In this document: piece after piece, positions 10,296 through 23,200 of the stretch
Layout: each line of letters starts with the position of its first letter
How positions within the stretch are numbered: the stretch's first letter is position 1
Origin: Undaria pinnatifida
Taxonomy: Eukaryota; Sar; Phaeophyceae; Laminariales; Alariaceae
Assembly (NCBI GenBank): GCA_012845835.1
Contig: JABAKD010000008.1
Coordinates: 13,511,001 to 13,575,000 of the forward strand
Length of the DNA: 64,000 nucleotides
Direction: 5' to 3'
Program-made: the position numbers and the translations under genes
Notes under the pieces: generated by a model
Seen by the model: only the letters and a program-made list of their open reading frames with translations
What the model was told of the DNA's origin: nothing
Databases searched by the model: none

Positions 10296-10967
10296 AAAGC
10301 CGGTGGATGACTGGTGCTTAAATTGTTTCTGTTCCTAAAACTATTCGCTCAAGGTTCTGCATTTCCAGTTAAACCTTCTCCAGGGGTCACTTTCTCTCTT
10401 TTTATCCCTTCTCTTTTAATGCCTCTTGTTTTTTTTTCTCTCCGTTTCTCTTTTCACAAATTTGCTTTCACTCTCTTTTTTCCCCCAACCTGCTCGAGTT
10501 GTTCATTCACCGAGCGGGACAAGACAAAAAAAGTTTAAGGAACAAAAGAAAAACAATTAGTCCAAAAAACATATACACCAAAGATTTCGATCCACACTCC
10601 AACGCGCTCACCATGACCCATCCACACTTCCCCTCAATCCCCCCCCCCCCCTTCCCCTCACCCGCGTTTTTTACCGTGAAAAGGTACATACAGTAGCACA
10701 CGCTACGTGCACCCTACGCGGAACACTATTCCCAACTTGCCACCAAAAACGCTTCGCGATAAATTCCTGTCAACCCCCCCCCTCCCCCTCCCCCTCCCCC
10801 CAACATCGGGGTCTGCAATGGTACCCCGCCACCCACACAATCAAAAACGCCACAGCAATTTTACGAGTCCTGTTTTAGGTATCAATCACGCACATAGACA
10901 CACACAAAAAACTGGTGGGGGGGGGGATAGAAACTTTCCCCCGGGGGACGATAGAAACTGTCCCCTG

Positions 10968-11014
10968 GGCTTTCACAACCCGTAAAAACACGTTTCACAA
11001 CCCGTAAAAACACG
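10968..11014 (+). repeat. 22-bp tandem repeat, two units
   Basis: TTTCACAACCCGTAAAAACA followed by CG is repeated twice back to back. Confidence 0.85.
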
Positions 11015-11150
11015 ACGGTCCAAACGTCCGTTACCCAATACGTAGCGTTTCAGGTGTGTGGAAAAACATGTCTAGACAAGAGTTTTACGTTTTACACCAA
11101 ATCGCATCAGACCTTGACAAACGAGACACGGGGATGATACAGACCAGCCG

Positions 11151-11172
11151 CCCCCCCCCCCCCCCCCCCCCC
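11151..11172. repeat. Poly-C tract (22 bases)
   Basis: Uninterrupted homopolymer, followed by shorter C runs to 11189. Confidence 0.95.
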
Positions 11173-11254
11173 ACCCCCCTCCCCCCCCGCTCTCCCGTTC
11201 CCCTTCTCCCTACCTAAAACACGCCTACAGCTTGCACGAACGAGTAATGTGAAG

Positions 11255-11480
11255 TCAAGCAAAGCCAAGCCAAGTCAACAGCCAAGCCAAGCCAAGTCAA
11301 TAGCCAAGCCAAGCCAAGTCAATAGCCAAGCCAAGTCAATAGCCAAGTCAAGCCAAGCCAAGCCAAGTCAACTCCATTTAACTCTACAAGAAGATGATTT
11401 CTCGCCCTAATCAGTTACACAGAGTCAAGTAAAGTCAAATCAAGCCGAGCCAAGTCAACTCCACTCAACTTAAAACGAAG
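11255..11480 (+). repeat. CCAAGCCAAGTCAATAG minisatellite
   Basis: Variants of GCCAAGCCAAGTCAATA over about 130 bp, then two sparser stretches to 11480. Lies in the 3' flank of INO1. Confidence 0.85.
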
Positions 11481-11589
11481 ATAATGTTGCGCAATCAGTC
11501 CGAACAAGTCACAACTTAAGTCAGGCTCAGCCGTGTTAACTTCATCGGCGTATCCAACAAGGTTCGTTCGATGCCGCGTGCACTAAGCA

Positions 11590-12030
11590 GCGCACGAGCG
11601 CCAGCGCAGCGGTAACCCAGCCGTAACCCAGCGGAAACCCAACCGCAACACAGCGATAACCCAGCGGTAACCCAGAGGTAATCCAGCGATTACCCAGCGG
11701 TAACCCAGCCGTAACCCAGCGGTAATCCAACCGCAACAGAGCGCTAACGCCGCGGTAACCCAGCGCTAACGCCGCGGTAACCCAGCGCTAACGCCGCGGT
11801 AACCCGGCGCTAACGCCGTGCAATCACTGGTAGCACATCGGTAGCACAACGGTAACTCATCGGTAACCCAGTGTTAACTCAGAATCGCGCCGGGCAAACA
11901 CAGCGGTGACTCAGCAGCAACTCAGCGCTAACGCCGCGCTAACTCAGCGTCACGCCGGGCAAACACATCGGTAACTCAGCAGCAACTCAGCGGGGACTCA
12001 GCGATACCACAACAGTAACTCAGATGGTAA
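11590..12030 (+). repeat. GGTAACCCAGC minisatellite
   Basis: Units of 11-12 bp (CAGCGGTAACC and CAGCGCTAACGC variants) tandemly repeated for about 440 bp, ending some 110 bp beyond the proposed INO1 stop on the - strand. Transcripts of INO1 could end in or before this array. Confidence 0.85.
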
Positions 12031-12139
12031 CGCACGCGCAAGGGCGCCACATAAGGCAAGGGGTGTGTGGATGGGCGCGTGTCAATCTTTACCGCGTTTC
12101 TCAAGAGGCGGGGCACATGGAAGACACGCCCTCTCGCCC

Positions 12140-12196
12140 TCACGCCTTAACGCGCTTGGCCGGGGGCTCCGTCGCCGCCGCCGCCTCCACCGCCGC
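12140..12196 (-). CDS. INO1: INO1 exon 12 (proposed terminal exon, residues 518-535)
   Basis: Exon 11 ends at a clear GTGAGT donor, so a terminal exon is needed. The best candidate lies 2.1 kb downstream: a C/T-rich tract, a branch-point-like GCTGAC and acceptor CGCAG at 12197-12201, then 18 codons (Ala-rich, ending PPAKRVKA) and TGA. It keeps phase 0. PPAKRVK resembles a monopartite nuclear localisation signal. Reading through the exon 11 donor would instead add a long Leu/Cys-rich tail, which looks artefactual. Confidence 0.5.
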   Translation of the reverse strand, partial: AAVEAAAATEPPAKRVKA

Positions 12197-15100
12197 CTGC
12201 GCGTCAGCAATTACGCCAAGGAGACAACAAAGAGCAGAGGAGATGGGGGCGAGGGCGGCGGTGTAAGCGTGGGACAATAACAGTCATCACAACAAAACAA
12301 AAAACTGTACAAGTTCTTCCCTTCGGAACGTATTTTTCTTCCAATCCCGGGGGGTAGCAAGTTGAAAAGGGGGACAAAACTCTTGACAAACTTGTAAGAA
12401 AAAAATAATTCGCCACCGCGCAAGCAACCCGTGAAGTAACAACGACCAGCTCAGACGAGTTTACAGCTAGGTCTCTGTAATACCCGGTACCGGTACCAAC
12501 GAGTGCCTCTCGGTAGAAACTCACGCCTGCCGACACGCGCAACCTATCATCAATCAACTGTGCGCGTTGGTACATGAAGCAAGAAGGGCCGAACCCGATC
12601 CAAGCAGTAGTCACACACAACAACAAATCTACCAACATACATAGTTCCTTTTCTGGGAGGCGCCGACGTCGGATGGGGCCCACGGGTACGGGCGGAGATT
12701 TTGGCGGGCACGCGACGCAGAAAAGGGCCCTCTTTTTTCGTAGGGGGGGTGGGGGGGGGGGGGGGGGGGGGGGTCGTCTAAATTAGAAATCTCGCTTCGG
12801 TGACACGCTACAGAAATAATATTTTCGCTTCGGTGACATGCTATGTATGGTAGAGATGCATCAATGTTTTTTTTAAGGCTCTTTGCTCGCTTGAGGAGCT
12901 CTATGCCCTTCGAAGGCAGAAACTGATTTATGTGGATACCAGGCCCTATTCCCTAGATAGTACCGCCTCGTTATCACTATCATCCTTCAAGACCGTCCTG
13001 GCTCCTCGAGGGGCACCCTGAGGTGTTCCCTCATCGTTAAACCTCGAGAGTGCGGTTACCAAGATAACCCACCTCGGTCTGTCCCCACAACAAACATCTA
13101 ACAAAGAGAAACCTGCGAAGGGACTACAGTCCTACATTCAAATGAAAAAAAAAAAATGAAATTGAACCAGGTTTGAACAAAAAACCCGCGTCCCAGGTAC
13201 ACAAAACGATCATTCTTGCAAAACAAGAACGACATTTCAGACCATTTTGGCGGGTTAACCCCTTCAGAACCCCCAAACCCCTCCCTATACTATTTCCAAG
13301 TAATTTTTCGTCCGAAACGGTTCTTCAGTTGTAAAGGCGTTAGCCTATTTCCAACTCCTAAAAAATAATCGAATAGGATTACCATTCTAACTCCAAGTGT
13401 TTTGTGCCCATGCCGGGAGTGCGGTGCTAAAACGGTCAAAATATTTCAGGGCTTTTCGCAGGTTGGGCCATTTCTCGCGGTTCGGGTAGGATCGCGTCAG
13501 GGTCAGGGCGAGAACCGTCTCGTGCGATTTGAAAACCACCTGACCTGCCCCGATCCGACTTGAACCGCGATATTTTAGAAACCTCACCCGACCCGCGGGA
13601 CGGGTCATGATCCGTAAAAAGCCCTGGATTATTCAACACCTCGGACAGATCATCTACATATTATCATATGTGAATAGATCATCTGCAGTAGTAGATCACG
13701 TATCTACCGTTACGAGACGTTATGCTGGATCTGCATCTAATGAGTACAGATCCAACCCAAGAAACACGTGCAGTTAGTAAGACAGATCATACAGATCGCA
13801 AGGCTCCCACCGGATAGCACGAGCTAGACCACACAGATCTTACCCGAAACATCCATATCATCAGGTGACGCGTGCCACGATAGAAGTAACACTTTTCGTG
13901 TGAAATAGTTTTCTGAATGACGGCGCTGCTTATCCCAAAATCGTCGAAAATGGACCATTATTTTTGGGCGTGATTTTCGTTGTATACCTAGCCATGGGAT
14001 TTTTCATCCAGCAGCGGTTTTATTTTTCTCCAAATCAGTTTGCGGGAGGGACAGCTCTTAAGCTCCTGAAGTGGGCAAAGTTACAAGAAAAAAACGGATG
14101 CACCTCTTTCGTAGCACGTTTCAGGTACAGATCGGTCATCTCTCCCCGAGGCGAGCAATAGTTCGCCGAAAAAACGCCAGCCTCTGTAGTAACAACCCAC
14201 CACCCAACACCACGGCGCTAACACCAGCAAAATCACAAACAACGACACGAACCGCGACAACAACCACGGCAACAGGGCACAACCACAAATCCAGAGGACC
14301 TCACTCACCGCCTCGCGGGCGTCAATCTCTGACGACATGCGGTGCTCCAGCAGCATGTGGTTTTCGGGGGCGAGTCCGGCACACGCGCGCATCACGTTGA
14401 TAATTGCCTGACGCCACGAGAGCAACGACAACGACCAAGGCGAGGTTAGAGGCAGGAAGCTCATAGGTTGGGACGGGGGGGGGACGGGGGGACGGGGGGG
14501 GGGGGCATACTCATGTGTTGCTTGCCTCAAGTCATTTGACCATAGACCCTCGCATCCCTACTATGCCGGGACGGAGCACGTCGGTTTTTTTCACCAAGCA
14601 GACATCGCTTGCACTAAGCGCGAAGCGCCGAGAGGTGTTCGGCGAGTCGCATGAAGCGTGAACTGCATCCTTCCAATAACCGCTAGTAAGACGGACTTCT
14701 TGTTTATGGATGACAGCGCCAATGAGTTACTGTGATTTCTCGTATGGCAACTCCAGAGACAGCAATGGGTATTACTGTGTAACTGCCTCGTGGGTGCCTC
14801 ACCGTACTCACACTACGTGATTTCATCATTCCCCTCGTGCGGAGTTAAGGTTCTCTACCCCGCACAATATGATCTTACTCGATAACCATCATGGGTGACC
14901 GCCAAAAAAAAAAAAAAACAATGGTACCCTGGTTGTCTAGCTCACGCAGTGAGTGACTGTCATGTTTTACAGCGTCGTTGCCAACCACCTTCAACCCCAG
15001 TATTGGGGGGGCCATGTTAAGGGGGGCGTACTCATTCGTTGCTTGCCTCAGTCATTTGACCATTGACCACGCATCCCTTTCGAGACGGAGCACCGTTCCT

Positions 15101-18100
15101 ACTCCTAATAGAGACACCTCCAACATTTTGGTGCTCTTACGTTTCTTGGAGAGCGGGGGGGGAAGGGGCAATCATTGTATCATGCATGGTTGTAGTCTGC
15201 AAGACCATAGACCCTCGCATTGTTTCGTTCTTTTCGTTCTTCGTTTTCGTCATTCATTTTCGTTTTTGCGCTTAATTTCCGTTAAATTCTCTACAAGCGG
15301 CTTCCTAAAACAGAGGCGCGACCAATGCTGTGCATCATCACAGTACGTAAACAACCAAACCCAACAGTACAAAAACCAAACCACACCGATAAAACTAGTT
15401 GACACACCACAAAAATGACAAACCATTGCCCATTGGCGACAAAATTGCACAAATTGCAACAATTTTGCCCAAGCTCCAACAAGAATGAACAAAAATTGCG
15501 CCTAATCGCCCTAAAACTTGCGCAACATCTACACAACCGATTAAAAACTCGCACACAGCAGTAACTACCCACTGCAATTAATCGACTAGACAACCGCACA
15601 CACACCTGGCGCTGTGCGAAGAGAGCATTCACGACCGGAGTGCCCTGGGGAACGAGGGGCGCCTTGAGCATGTACGACAGCAGGCTCAGCACCGAGTGGA
15701 AGCTTTCCCACTTGCCACCATCCCTCTTGACCTGCCCCGCCAGGAATACCAACACCAACAAGCCGGTCCAAGAAAAAATACGAAACAGAAGCAGGCAGAC
15801 AGGCAGACAGACAGACAGGGAGGCAGAAGAGTGGCCGAAAACATTAGCAAAAAAAAAAGGAAGAGGAAAACAGAACGAGCGAAGAATGTCAGTAAAACAA
15901 AACAAAAAAAATATATAGAACAGCAGATTGACCCAAGAGTGTCAGCAAACCAACAAAACAGGAAAGCGTAAGTACAGAAAGAAAGTCAAAGAAAGCAACA
16001 CAGAACAGCACAAAGAGCACATGGTCAGCAAAACACACACACACACACACGCGGGACGGGACTAGAAGGGGCGGGGGAAGGGAGAGGAACCAATATCACC
16101 AACAGCAACAACGACGGATAGAGTGCGCCAAAACAACGCAACGCAACGCAACCAAAGCACATGCGCGTCGGAACCACCACCACCACCACCACCACCACAA
16201 TGACAACCACCGTCACTACCACCACCAACCGCCCCTCCCCTCCCCTCCCCTCTCCCCCCTCCTGCCCCTATTCCCACCCACCACCCACCTGAATCCGCTC
16301 GCACAACTCGGCCATGATGACGAGGTCGAAGATAAGAGGGCTGGCCAACAGGGAGTCTTCGCACGTGTTGTGCATAGAGATGGTATTCCTGCCCCCCATG
16401 AATATCTCAGAGGTGTACTCGTCCAAAGCGCGCTTCGAGTCACCCACGTACGGCACGTACTTGATCACCACCTGCAGCATCAGTAAAAGTAGAGGGGGAG
16501 GAGGTGGGGGGGTTCTCATTTGTTGCAAGCCTTAGCCGTTTGGCCATTGACCACGCACGTTCCTTTCGAGACGGCGCCGTGACCAAGATGGGGGGGGGGG
16601 GGTACTCGTTTGTTGTTTGCGTTAGTCATTTGACCATTGGCCAAGCATCCCATACAGGACGGAGCACCGTTCCTACTCCCAATAGACACCAACCAAGATT
16701 AGGGCGCTCCGCACGTTTTTTCCATGTGTTACTCGTACATAAAGGGAAGGGGGGGGTACTCATGTGTTGCTTGCCTTAGTCATTTGATCATTGACCACGC
16801 ATCCCTTTCGAGAAGGAGCACCGAAGGGGGGGGGGGTGGAAATGGGGGTGGCAGAGGTGGGGTTACAAGAAGAGTGGGGATGAAGGGGGGGGGGGGGGGG
16901 GGGGGGTGTACTCATTTAATTCATAGCCGGAGTCTTGAGGTTATTGACCCACGATGGGGGAGGGGGGCTCATATGTCCTCCAGGACGAGGGCAGGCTCCA
17001 AAAGTCCCTCGGGGGGGCGGAGCGGTGTGTGTGTGAGGGAAGGGGAGGCTTCAAACGTTCCCCGGGGGGGGGCGACCGCCTCCGAGGGGGATTTTTTTAA
17101 CGCATTTCTCGGGGGGTGACGTGAAGCCTCACGGGTGATGAAGGGCCTCCTGAGGGATTCAAGGCCTCCTAATGTGGGGTAAGAGGCCTCACTGTTGTAC
17201 CTCGTGTTACCGGTAAAAACGTTGTCTTATATTTCAAGAAAACCGATCCAAGATTTCTAAATGTTGCCTCATGTTTCAAGAAAATCGAGCCAAGATTTCT
17301 TCGCTCCCAATTTCTGAAGTGCTGTGCGTACTCACCACATGGTCGGGGTGCTCGTCCTCGTCGTAGAGCATCCTGTTCGAGGCCACCATGTCGTCCACCA
17401 CGTTAGACTTGCTGATCTCCTTCGATCGGAACTGCTGCGGGGCCGAGAGGTTCCTTCCGTCGTTGTTGCCGAGGTGGTTGTACGAGACGATCGATGTCGG
17501 CTTGATGCCGGCGCTCACCTGCAGGAGCAACCGCGACAGTAGTAGCGAAAAATGCAACATCAACATCGTCAGCTACAAGCCTCCCGGCGAAAAATACAAG
17601 AAAAAAAAACGTCGCAACATCATTAGCAGCCGACTGTAGAAAAAGCAATGCCAACATCAACAAATAACAACGACGGCAGCGACCGCATCATCAGCAATAA
17701 GCGACCGTAGTAGAAAAAGCAAAGACAAGATCACCAGCAACAAGCGACAGCGGGAGGAGGAACAACGTCAACAATCATCGGCAACAAGCGGAAGTAGCAA
17801 AAAAACCAACAATATCATATCTGGGAATGTTCATGATAGATCAATGTTGAAACTCGTGCTGCACTTACTCACGGATGACAAAACACAAAAGAATAACATC
17901 CATGAACAGAAGCAACAGCAACAACGGTAACACCAGCAGCAACAACAACAACAACAACAATAACAACAACGGCAGAAGCAGCAGCAACAATGACGACGAA
18001 AGCACCATCAACACCAGCAAACAACACCAGCAAACAACACCAGCAAACAACAACAACAACAACAACGCGCTAATCATCTGTGGCTACAGCAGCAAAAACA

Positions 18101-20216
18101 ACTCACGAGGAAGTCAACCATAACGGACTTCATCTTGGTCTGGCCAGACTTGAAGTCGTCTCCCCCGATGTACACCTTCTGCTCCTCCGCCAGCTCCATC
18201 ACGCCGGGTACGAACGTGTTCTGCGGGAGGGAGAGCAAAACAAAAAATGGAAAACCATTTTAATCGCTTTAGTTTGGGTGTTATTAATAGCGATTTCCAA
18301 CATGAGGTGGGTTGGAAAATAAACGTTAAAACAGTATTTCAAGAAACCGACACACGCCAAAGTCATTATAAACCCCGAGGCCAACCAACCCACGAACATT
18401 ATAATACGATGCCATCTTATATTCGGTTCTGACTCATGAAACTTACTAAGACGGGCGATCGATCTAGTACGCAGCTTGTATGAAGATGAGTATCGACCCT
18501 AAATTCGTCGAACTCACAGCTGACGTTGTTAGAATCACTGTATTCCAAAAAAATACACCTGTGTAAAAACGAGCGGCCGGTGTTATCACGCAGCTGGCAA
18601 AAATGACTATCGACCCTAAATGTATAGAACTCACAGCTGACGAGTTTAAAAATATTTAATACAGAGTAAAAAATAAGGTAGAAAATAAATACCGAGTATA
18701 AAAAAGGTTGGAAAACATGTGTCTTAACCAACTTTTCCGATGATTTTTCCGCGGATTGGGTTGGTCTTGGGTCCAATTGTGTTAACGGGACGTCGTTATA
18801 TCAAGGACCCAGCCGCCCCAGCGCACCATGGTTCTTTCAAGGGGCCATTTACCGTATGGCTTGCGATTGTATCACCTGCGGGGATCCGTTGATGTAAGAG
18901 CATCCCTCCAAGATGGACGCACACGCGAAGATGGTCGACGGCGACACCTGGACGGAAGTAAATATGCAACAAAAAAAAGGGGAAAATAAATTAGAATCGC
19001 CTGCGAGGGATCAAGATGTAAGCTGCACATTGCCTGGAGGCAATTAAAAAAATACGGGCACCTGGTACCTGGCACCTGGTATAAGAACGACCAGGCACGG
19101 GATACAAGGTGAAAAATACAACGTACTCGTGGATGCTTGTGCCACTAGATTAGAAGGTGATAAACACAACGGTACTCGTGGATGCTCGTGCCAACACACC
19201 ACACGAGCCAAGGCGACACCATCAACGACGCATGCTTGGAAACAACCTCGTGGCGACTCAGAAGGTGCCACCGAATACAACAAACGCCCACAGCCACCAC
19301 CAACACCAACACCAACACAAACATCACAAAAAAAAAAAAACACTACCAAGAAGACCACCCTCACGACTCTCTCTCGCTTACGTAGGACACGAGCATCCCC
19401 GCAAACATCATATCAAAAACCGCCTGCCACTTTGGGGAGGAAAACGTTATCACTTTACACGCTGGGACGACTTTCAGCATATGTAATCAGTCACCAGAGA
19501 CAGTCATATCCCAAACAAAACTATTGACAAATATGGCAGCGCACAACCTCCCGAAAATTATTCGGATAATTTTCTTACAATTTTCTTGAGCATTTTCTCA
19601 TAGCTTCCCCAGAATTTACTATGCCTTCTCCTTGCCGCGGGTGACTATCCGACTAATTTTCTCATAATTTTCTTAAGCACTTTTCCCATAACTTCGCCAG
19701 AAAAAAAAATTACCTCCTCCTCGCCGCGGGCAATGGAAGCGAGGATGTTCTCCTTGGTGTCGTTGATGCCCGCCTCCAACGCCGAGAAGCGCTCAGTGTT
19801 TGCCGTCCAGAGCACCACAACCTTGTCCAGCTTGTTTTTCTCCTTGAACTCGCGGATGTCCTTTCGGATCTGCCAATCCGATTTTGGTCCAAATTTCGGT
19901 CCCAGATTGGTCAAAGTTTCGTCCGATGTTTTTCGTCCGATTTTCGATCCGATTTTAGTTCAGTTCCGAGTTCGATCCGAGTTGATTCCCGCCGATTTTC
20001 ACACCAAACCAAAACGACGAAGCGGCAGATAGGGTCGAGGTTGCTGATTAGCTGATACTGCGGTAAGTTAATCTTTCTTGTGAAGAGGATGGGTTTGTAC
20101 AAGAAAAATAGTCCAGCTCCGGTATTGGTTTACTGTAGACTAACGGATACGCTGTCACCCTTTCCTTGCCGTTGCGCTGGGGTCAGAATCTCGAGCGATG
20201 TGGTGTTACTACACAA

Positions 20217-20259
<43 letters not shown>

Positions 20260-23200
20260 ACTCCAACCCTAATCCCATGCGGCGCGGCGGGTGTGCCAAC
20301 CTGGTCCATCTGCTCCTGCTTGCTCCCCTTGAGGACGTTGTCGGCGCGCTCGGACTGGTTGGCCGCGATGAAGTCGGGGAAGTAGATGGAGGGAAGGGGC
20401 ACCATGTTCTCCATCATCGGCTTGAGCTTCTGCTGCAAGTCGTAGTCCTGCAAACAAGAAAAAATGAAAAATGAAGAAAAAAACAAGACATACATGTATT
20501 TGAAAAATGAAAAAATTCACATCATATATATAGATTAGTTGTGCACGAAGCATTGCATCCGGCAGCGAGTGACCGCGGCGATATACACACAACGAGACGA
20601 GAGCGGGCAGAAGGGGGGAGGCAAAGGATGGGGAGGGGGGGAGGGGGGAAGGGGGGGAGGGGGGGAGGGAAAGGAGAGGGGAGGGGGGGGTTCTTCACGA
20701 TTTTCAACCGCGGTGAGGTAGGTCATCCAGTTACGAACGGGGGGTCGAGGGCCAGGCCAAACGCGTCAAGGTGCGGGAGGATGGGGATGGGATAATGCCC
20801 AGCCATCCCCGGTCGCCGCGAGAGACAGAAGGGGACAACAGTAACGACGATCGTGACAACAATGAGAACAACACCAACATCACCAACAACACCAAGACAG
20901 CATTAGCAACAATTACCACAACACCAGTACGGTCGATACAATTCCGGAAAAGTGGTACAAAAATCGCATTCATACCTAAAAGGTCAATACAAACCCGGCG
21001 AATACCCAAAATCAAAAGTATCTCACCAGCACGGAGGCCTTGCTCATGGCGGCAGCGAGGTTATCGCTGCAGATGTCCCAGCCTCCGAGCACGAGGTCGT
21101 TGGGGTGTACGGTGGGGAGCATGTTGCGCAGGGGCACGTGCACCGCGTTGCCCGCCGCGTCGTTCCCGAGTCTCACGGTGGAAGCCATGCAGAGCGACCC
21201 CCAGTAATTAGCCTTTTTCTCTCCTTCCTGTTGTTGGTTGGGAGGAGTAGGAGAGGGGAGAGGGGAGAGGCGAGAAGAAAGGGAATGGAGGGGGGAGGGC
21301 AGAGGAAAGGTTAAATGCTGCAGGGAAGAGAGACGTTTTCCGCGTCTTGCAGGATAGGACACATGCCAATGCGTGCCAAAACTATAGCTCCACCGCCGTC
21401 TTCGCAAGCTGAACCTCCAACCCTGGCGGCGCATAGGCCTTTTCTACCGCTGTTGAACTCCCTCTACTGCGTGGGGAGTCCGGCTCGGGCACACGCACAC
21501 TACCACCCATCCACTCATCCACTTCATGACCTTTTCCTTCTCTGAACGTACGGTAAACGTTCCACCCAGCCTGGTCAATGAAAACCCGACGGTCCCGGCA
21601 TCGTAGGGATACGGGTCAACGGTCTGACAAGACCATTGCCATGCATGCTATTTAGTACCCACCCCCACCCCCCACCCGTCCCTGCCCGGACTATACAATA
21701 ATTCATATCAGCGACCAACTACCACGTCTCGCCGCCCCCCCCCCCCCCCCCCCCCTCCTAAAGCACGCCTTGATAGTTACACGAACAAAGGCATGTACAA
21801 GAAAAACGCATCACAGTACAGCGTCACAGGCCAAATCTACACAAAAGAAAAACACAAAAGAAAACGCGACAAAAAACAAGCAAATAACGCCATATACAAA
21901 AAAAAAGGCAGACTCGCCTTGGTGTTCCACGTCATGGCGTTCTTGTTGGCCAATATTCCAGCCGCGACAGTGCTTCCGTTGTTCCCTCCAAGCCCCACGA
22001 GCATCACGCCCACGCGCGGCAACTTTGTCTGCGTCTTGAAGTGGAGCGTCTGGTTCACCGGCGTCACGACATTGCCTTCCACCAGAGTCGTCTGTTCACC
22101 AACACAAGAAAAACGGGGTGCATAAACGGTGGCATTCTTGGTTCTTAGTAAACTAAAAGTGCAACCCAACGAACAAACTCATATCGTATACATAGGTAAA
22201 CGAAAAACACATCTTGATGCAAAACAAGACTGACATACGTACTCGTATTCTGACGAGATAAGATTATCCCTTTAGGGCCCCCAAACCCCTCCCTATACAA
22301 AATTCAAGTATATTTGTCCTCAAAAAGGGGTTCCAGTAGTGCAAGCGTTAACCCCTTTAGAGCCCCCAAATCCCTCCCTATACTAACTTCAAGTAAATTT
22401 GTCCCCAAAAAGGGGCTCCAGTACTGAAGGCGTTAACCCCTTTAGAGCCCCCAAATCCCTCCCTATACTAAATTCAAGTATATTTCTCCCCCAAAAGGGA
22501 TTCCAGTTGAAAGGGCGTTAAGGAAGAACCTTTATGCAGGAATAGAAAAAAAAACGCCCAAACGTGTATTCTCTCGTCGTAGCGCGTCATTGGGAGACAA
22601 TCCTTTTTTTTTTTTTTTTTTTATATATCCTCCGGCGGATGGGGAAAAATAAAGCTTTAGCTCACCACACTTCCGCGTATGGGAGACAATACTGTTGGAA
22701 AATATGTACGCGTTGGTAGGCTGCATGCACCCTAGTAGGTCACCGCAGTAGCCCAAAGCATACCGCAGTACCCCAAAGCATACCAGAGTACCCCAAAAAG
22801 TATACCTGAGTACCCAAGTATACCGGGGAGTACCCCGAAGTATACCGGAGTATCCCAAAGGTATACCAGGTACAAGGTTCCCCCCCGAGAAGTGCCTGAG
22901 TGGCGCAATACCAGGTATATTGTGACCCTACCAAACACGCCTCGTTATTATAAAAAATAAAACACGCTCCCGCTGTGAGATCGAGGATTTCGTCGGAGCT
23001 CATGTTTGCAGGCGGCGTGTGACACTCCGATCGCGAGCGTTACGGGGGTGTGCATGTCCTCAAGAGGGACAACCATCGGCGACTCCCCTTAGTTCTGATA
23101 ACTACCAGGTACCTGGTAGCTAGTACCAACACAGCTAGATACAAATACGCTCAGTCTTTATATGTCATTCTGCGCACGGAAACCACAAAACCCGCTTTGA

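Larger units (their letters stand above)
12197..14308 (-). other. INO1: INO1 intron 11 and its repeats
   Basis: 2,112 bp. It holds a copy of the CCACCGCG dispersed repeat (12330-12465), a G7-T-G23 tract (12743-12773), an R3 plus R4 pair (13253-13445), an AGATC-rich stretch (13640-13860) and MITE-1 copy 7 (13866-14121). No nested gene is visible. Confidence 0.8.
14408..15605 (-). other. INO1: INO1 intron 10
   Basis: 1,198 bp. Contains interrupted poly-G at 14475-14505, a full PG-A element (14508-14690) and a PG-B element (15005-15190). No exon-like sequence. Confidence 0.85.

Noticed and set aside
14081-14308. Read-through of INO1 exon 11 into a ~75-residue Leu/Cys-rich tail
   Set aside because: There is a textbook GTGAGT donor at 14308 and the tail would run into MITE-1 sequence.
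15291-15905. 204-codon - strand frame around INO1 exon 10
   Set aside because: Only 15606-15731 is conserved INO1 sequence; the rest is intron that happens to be open.
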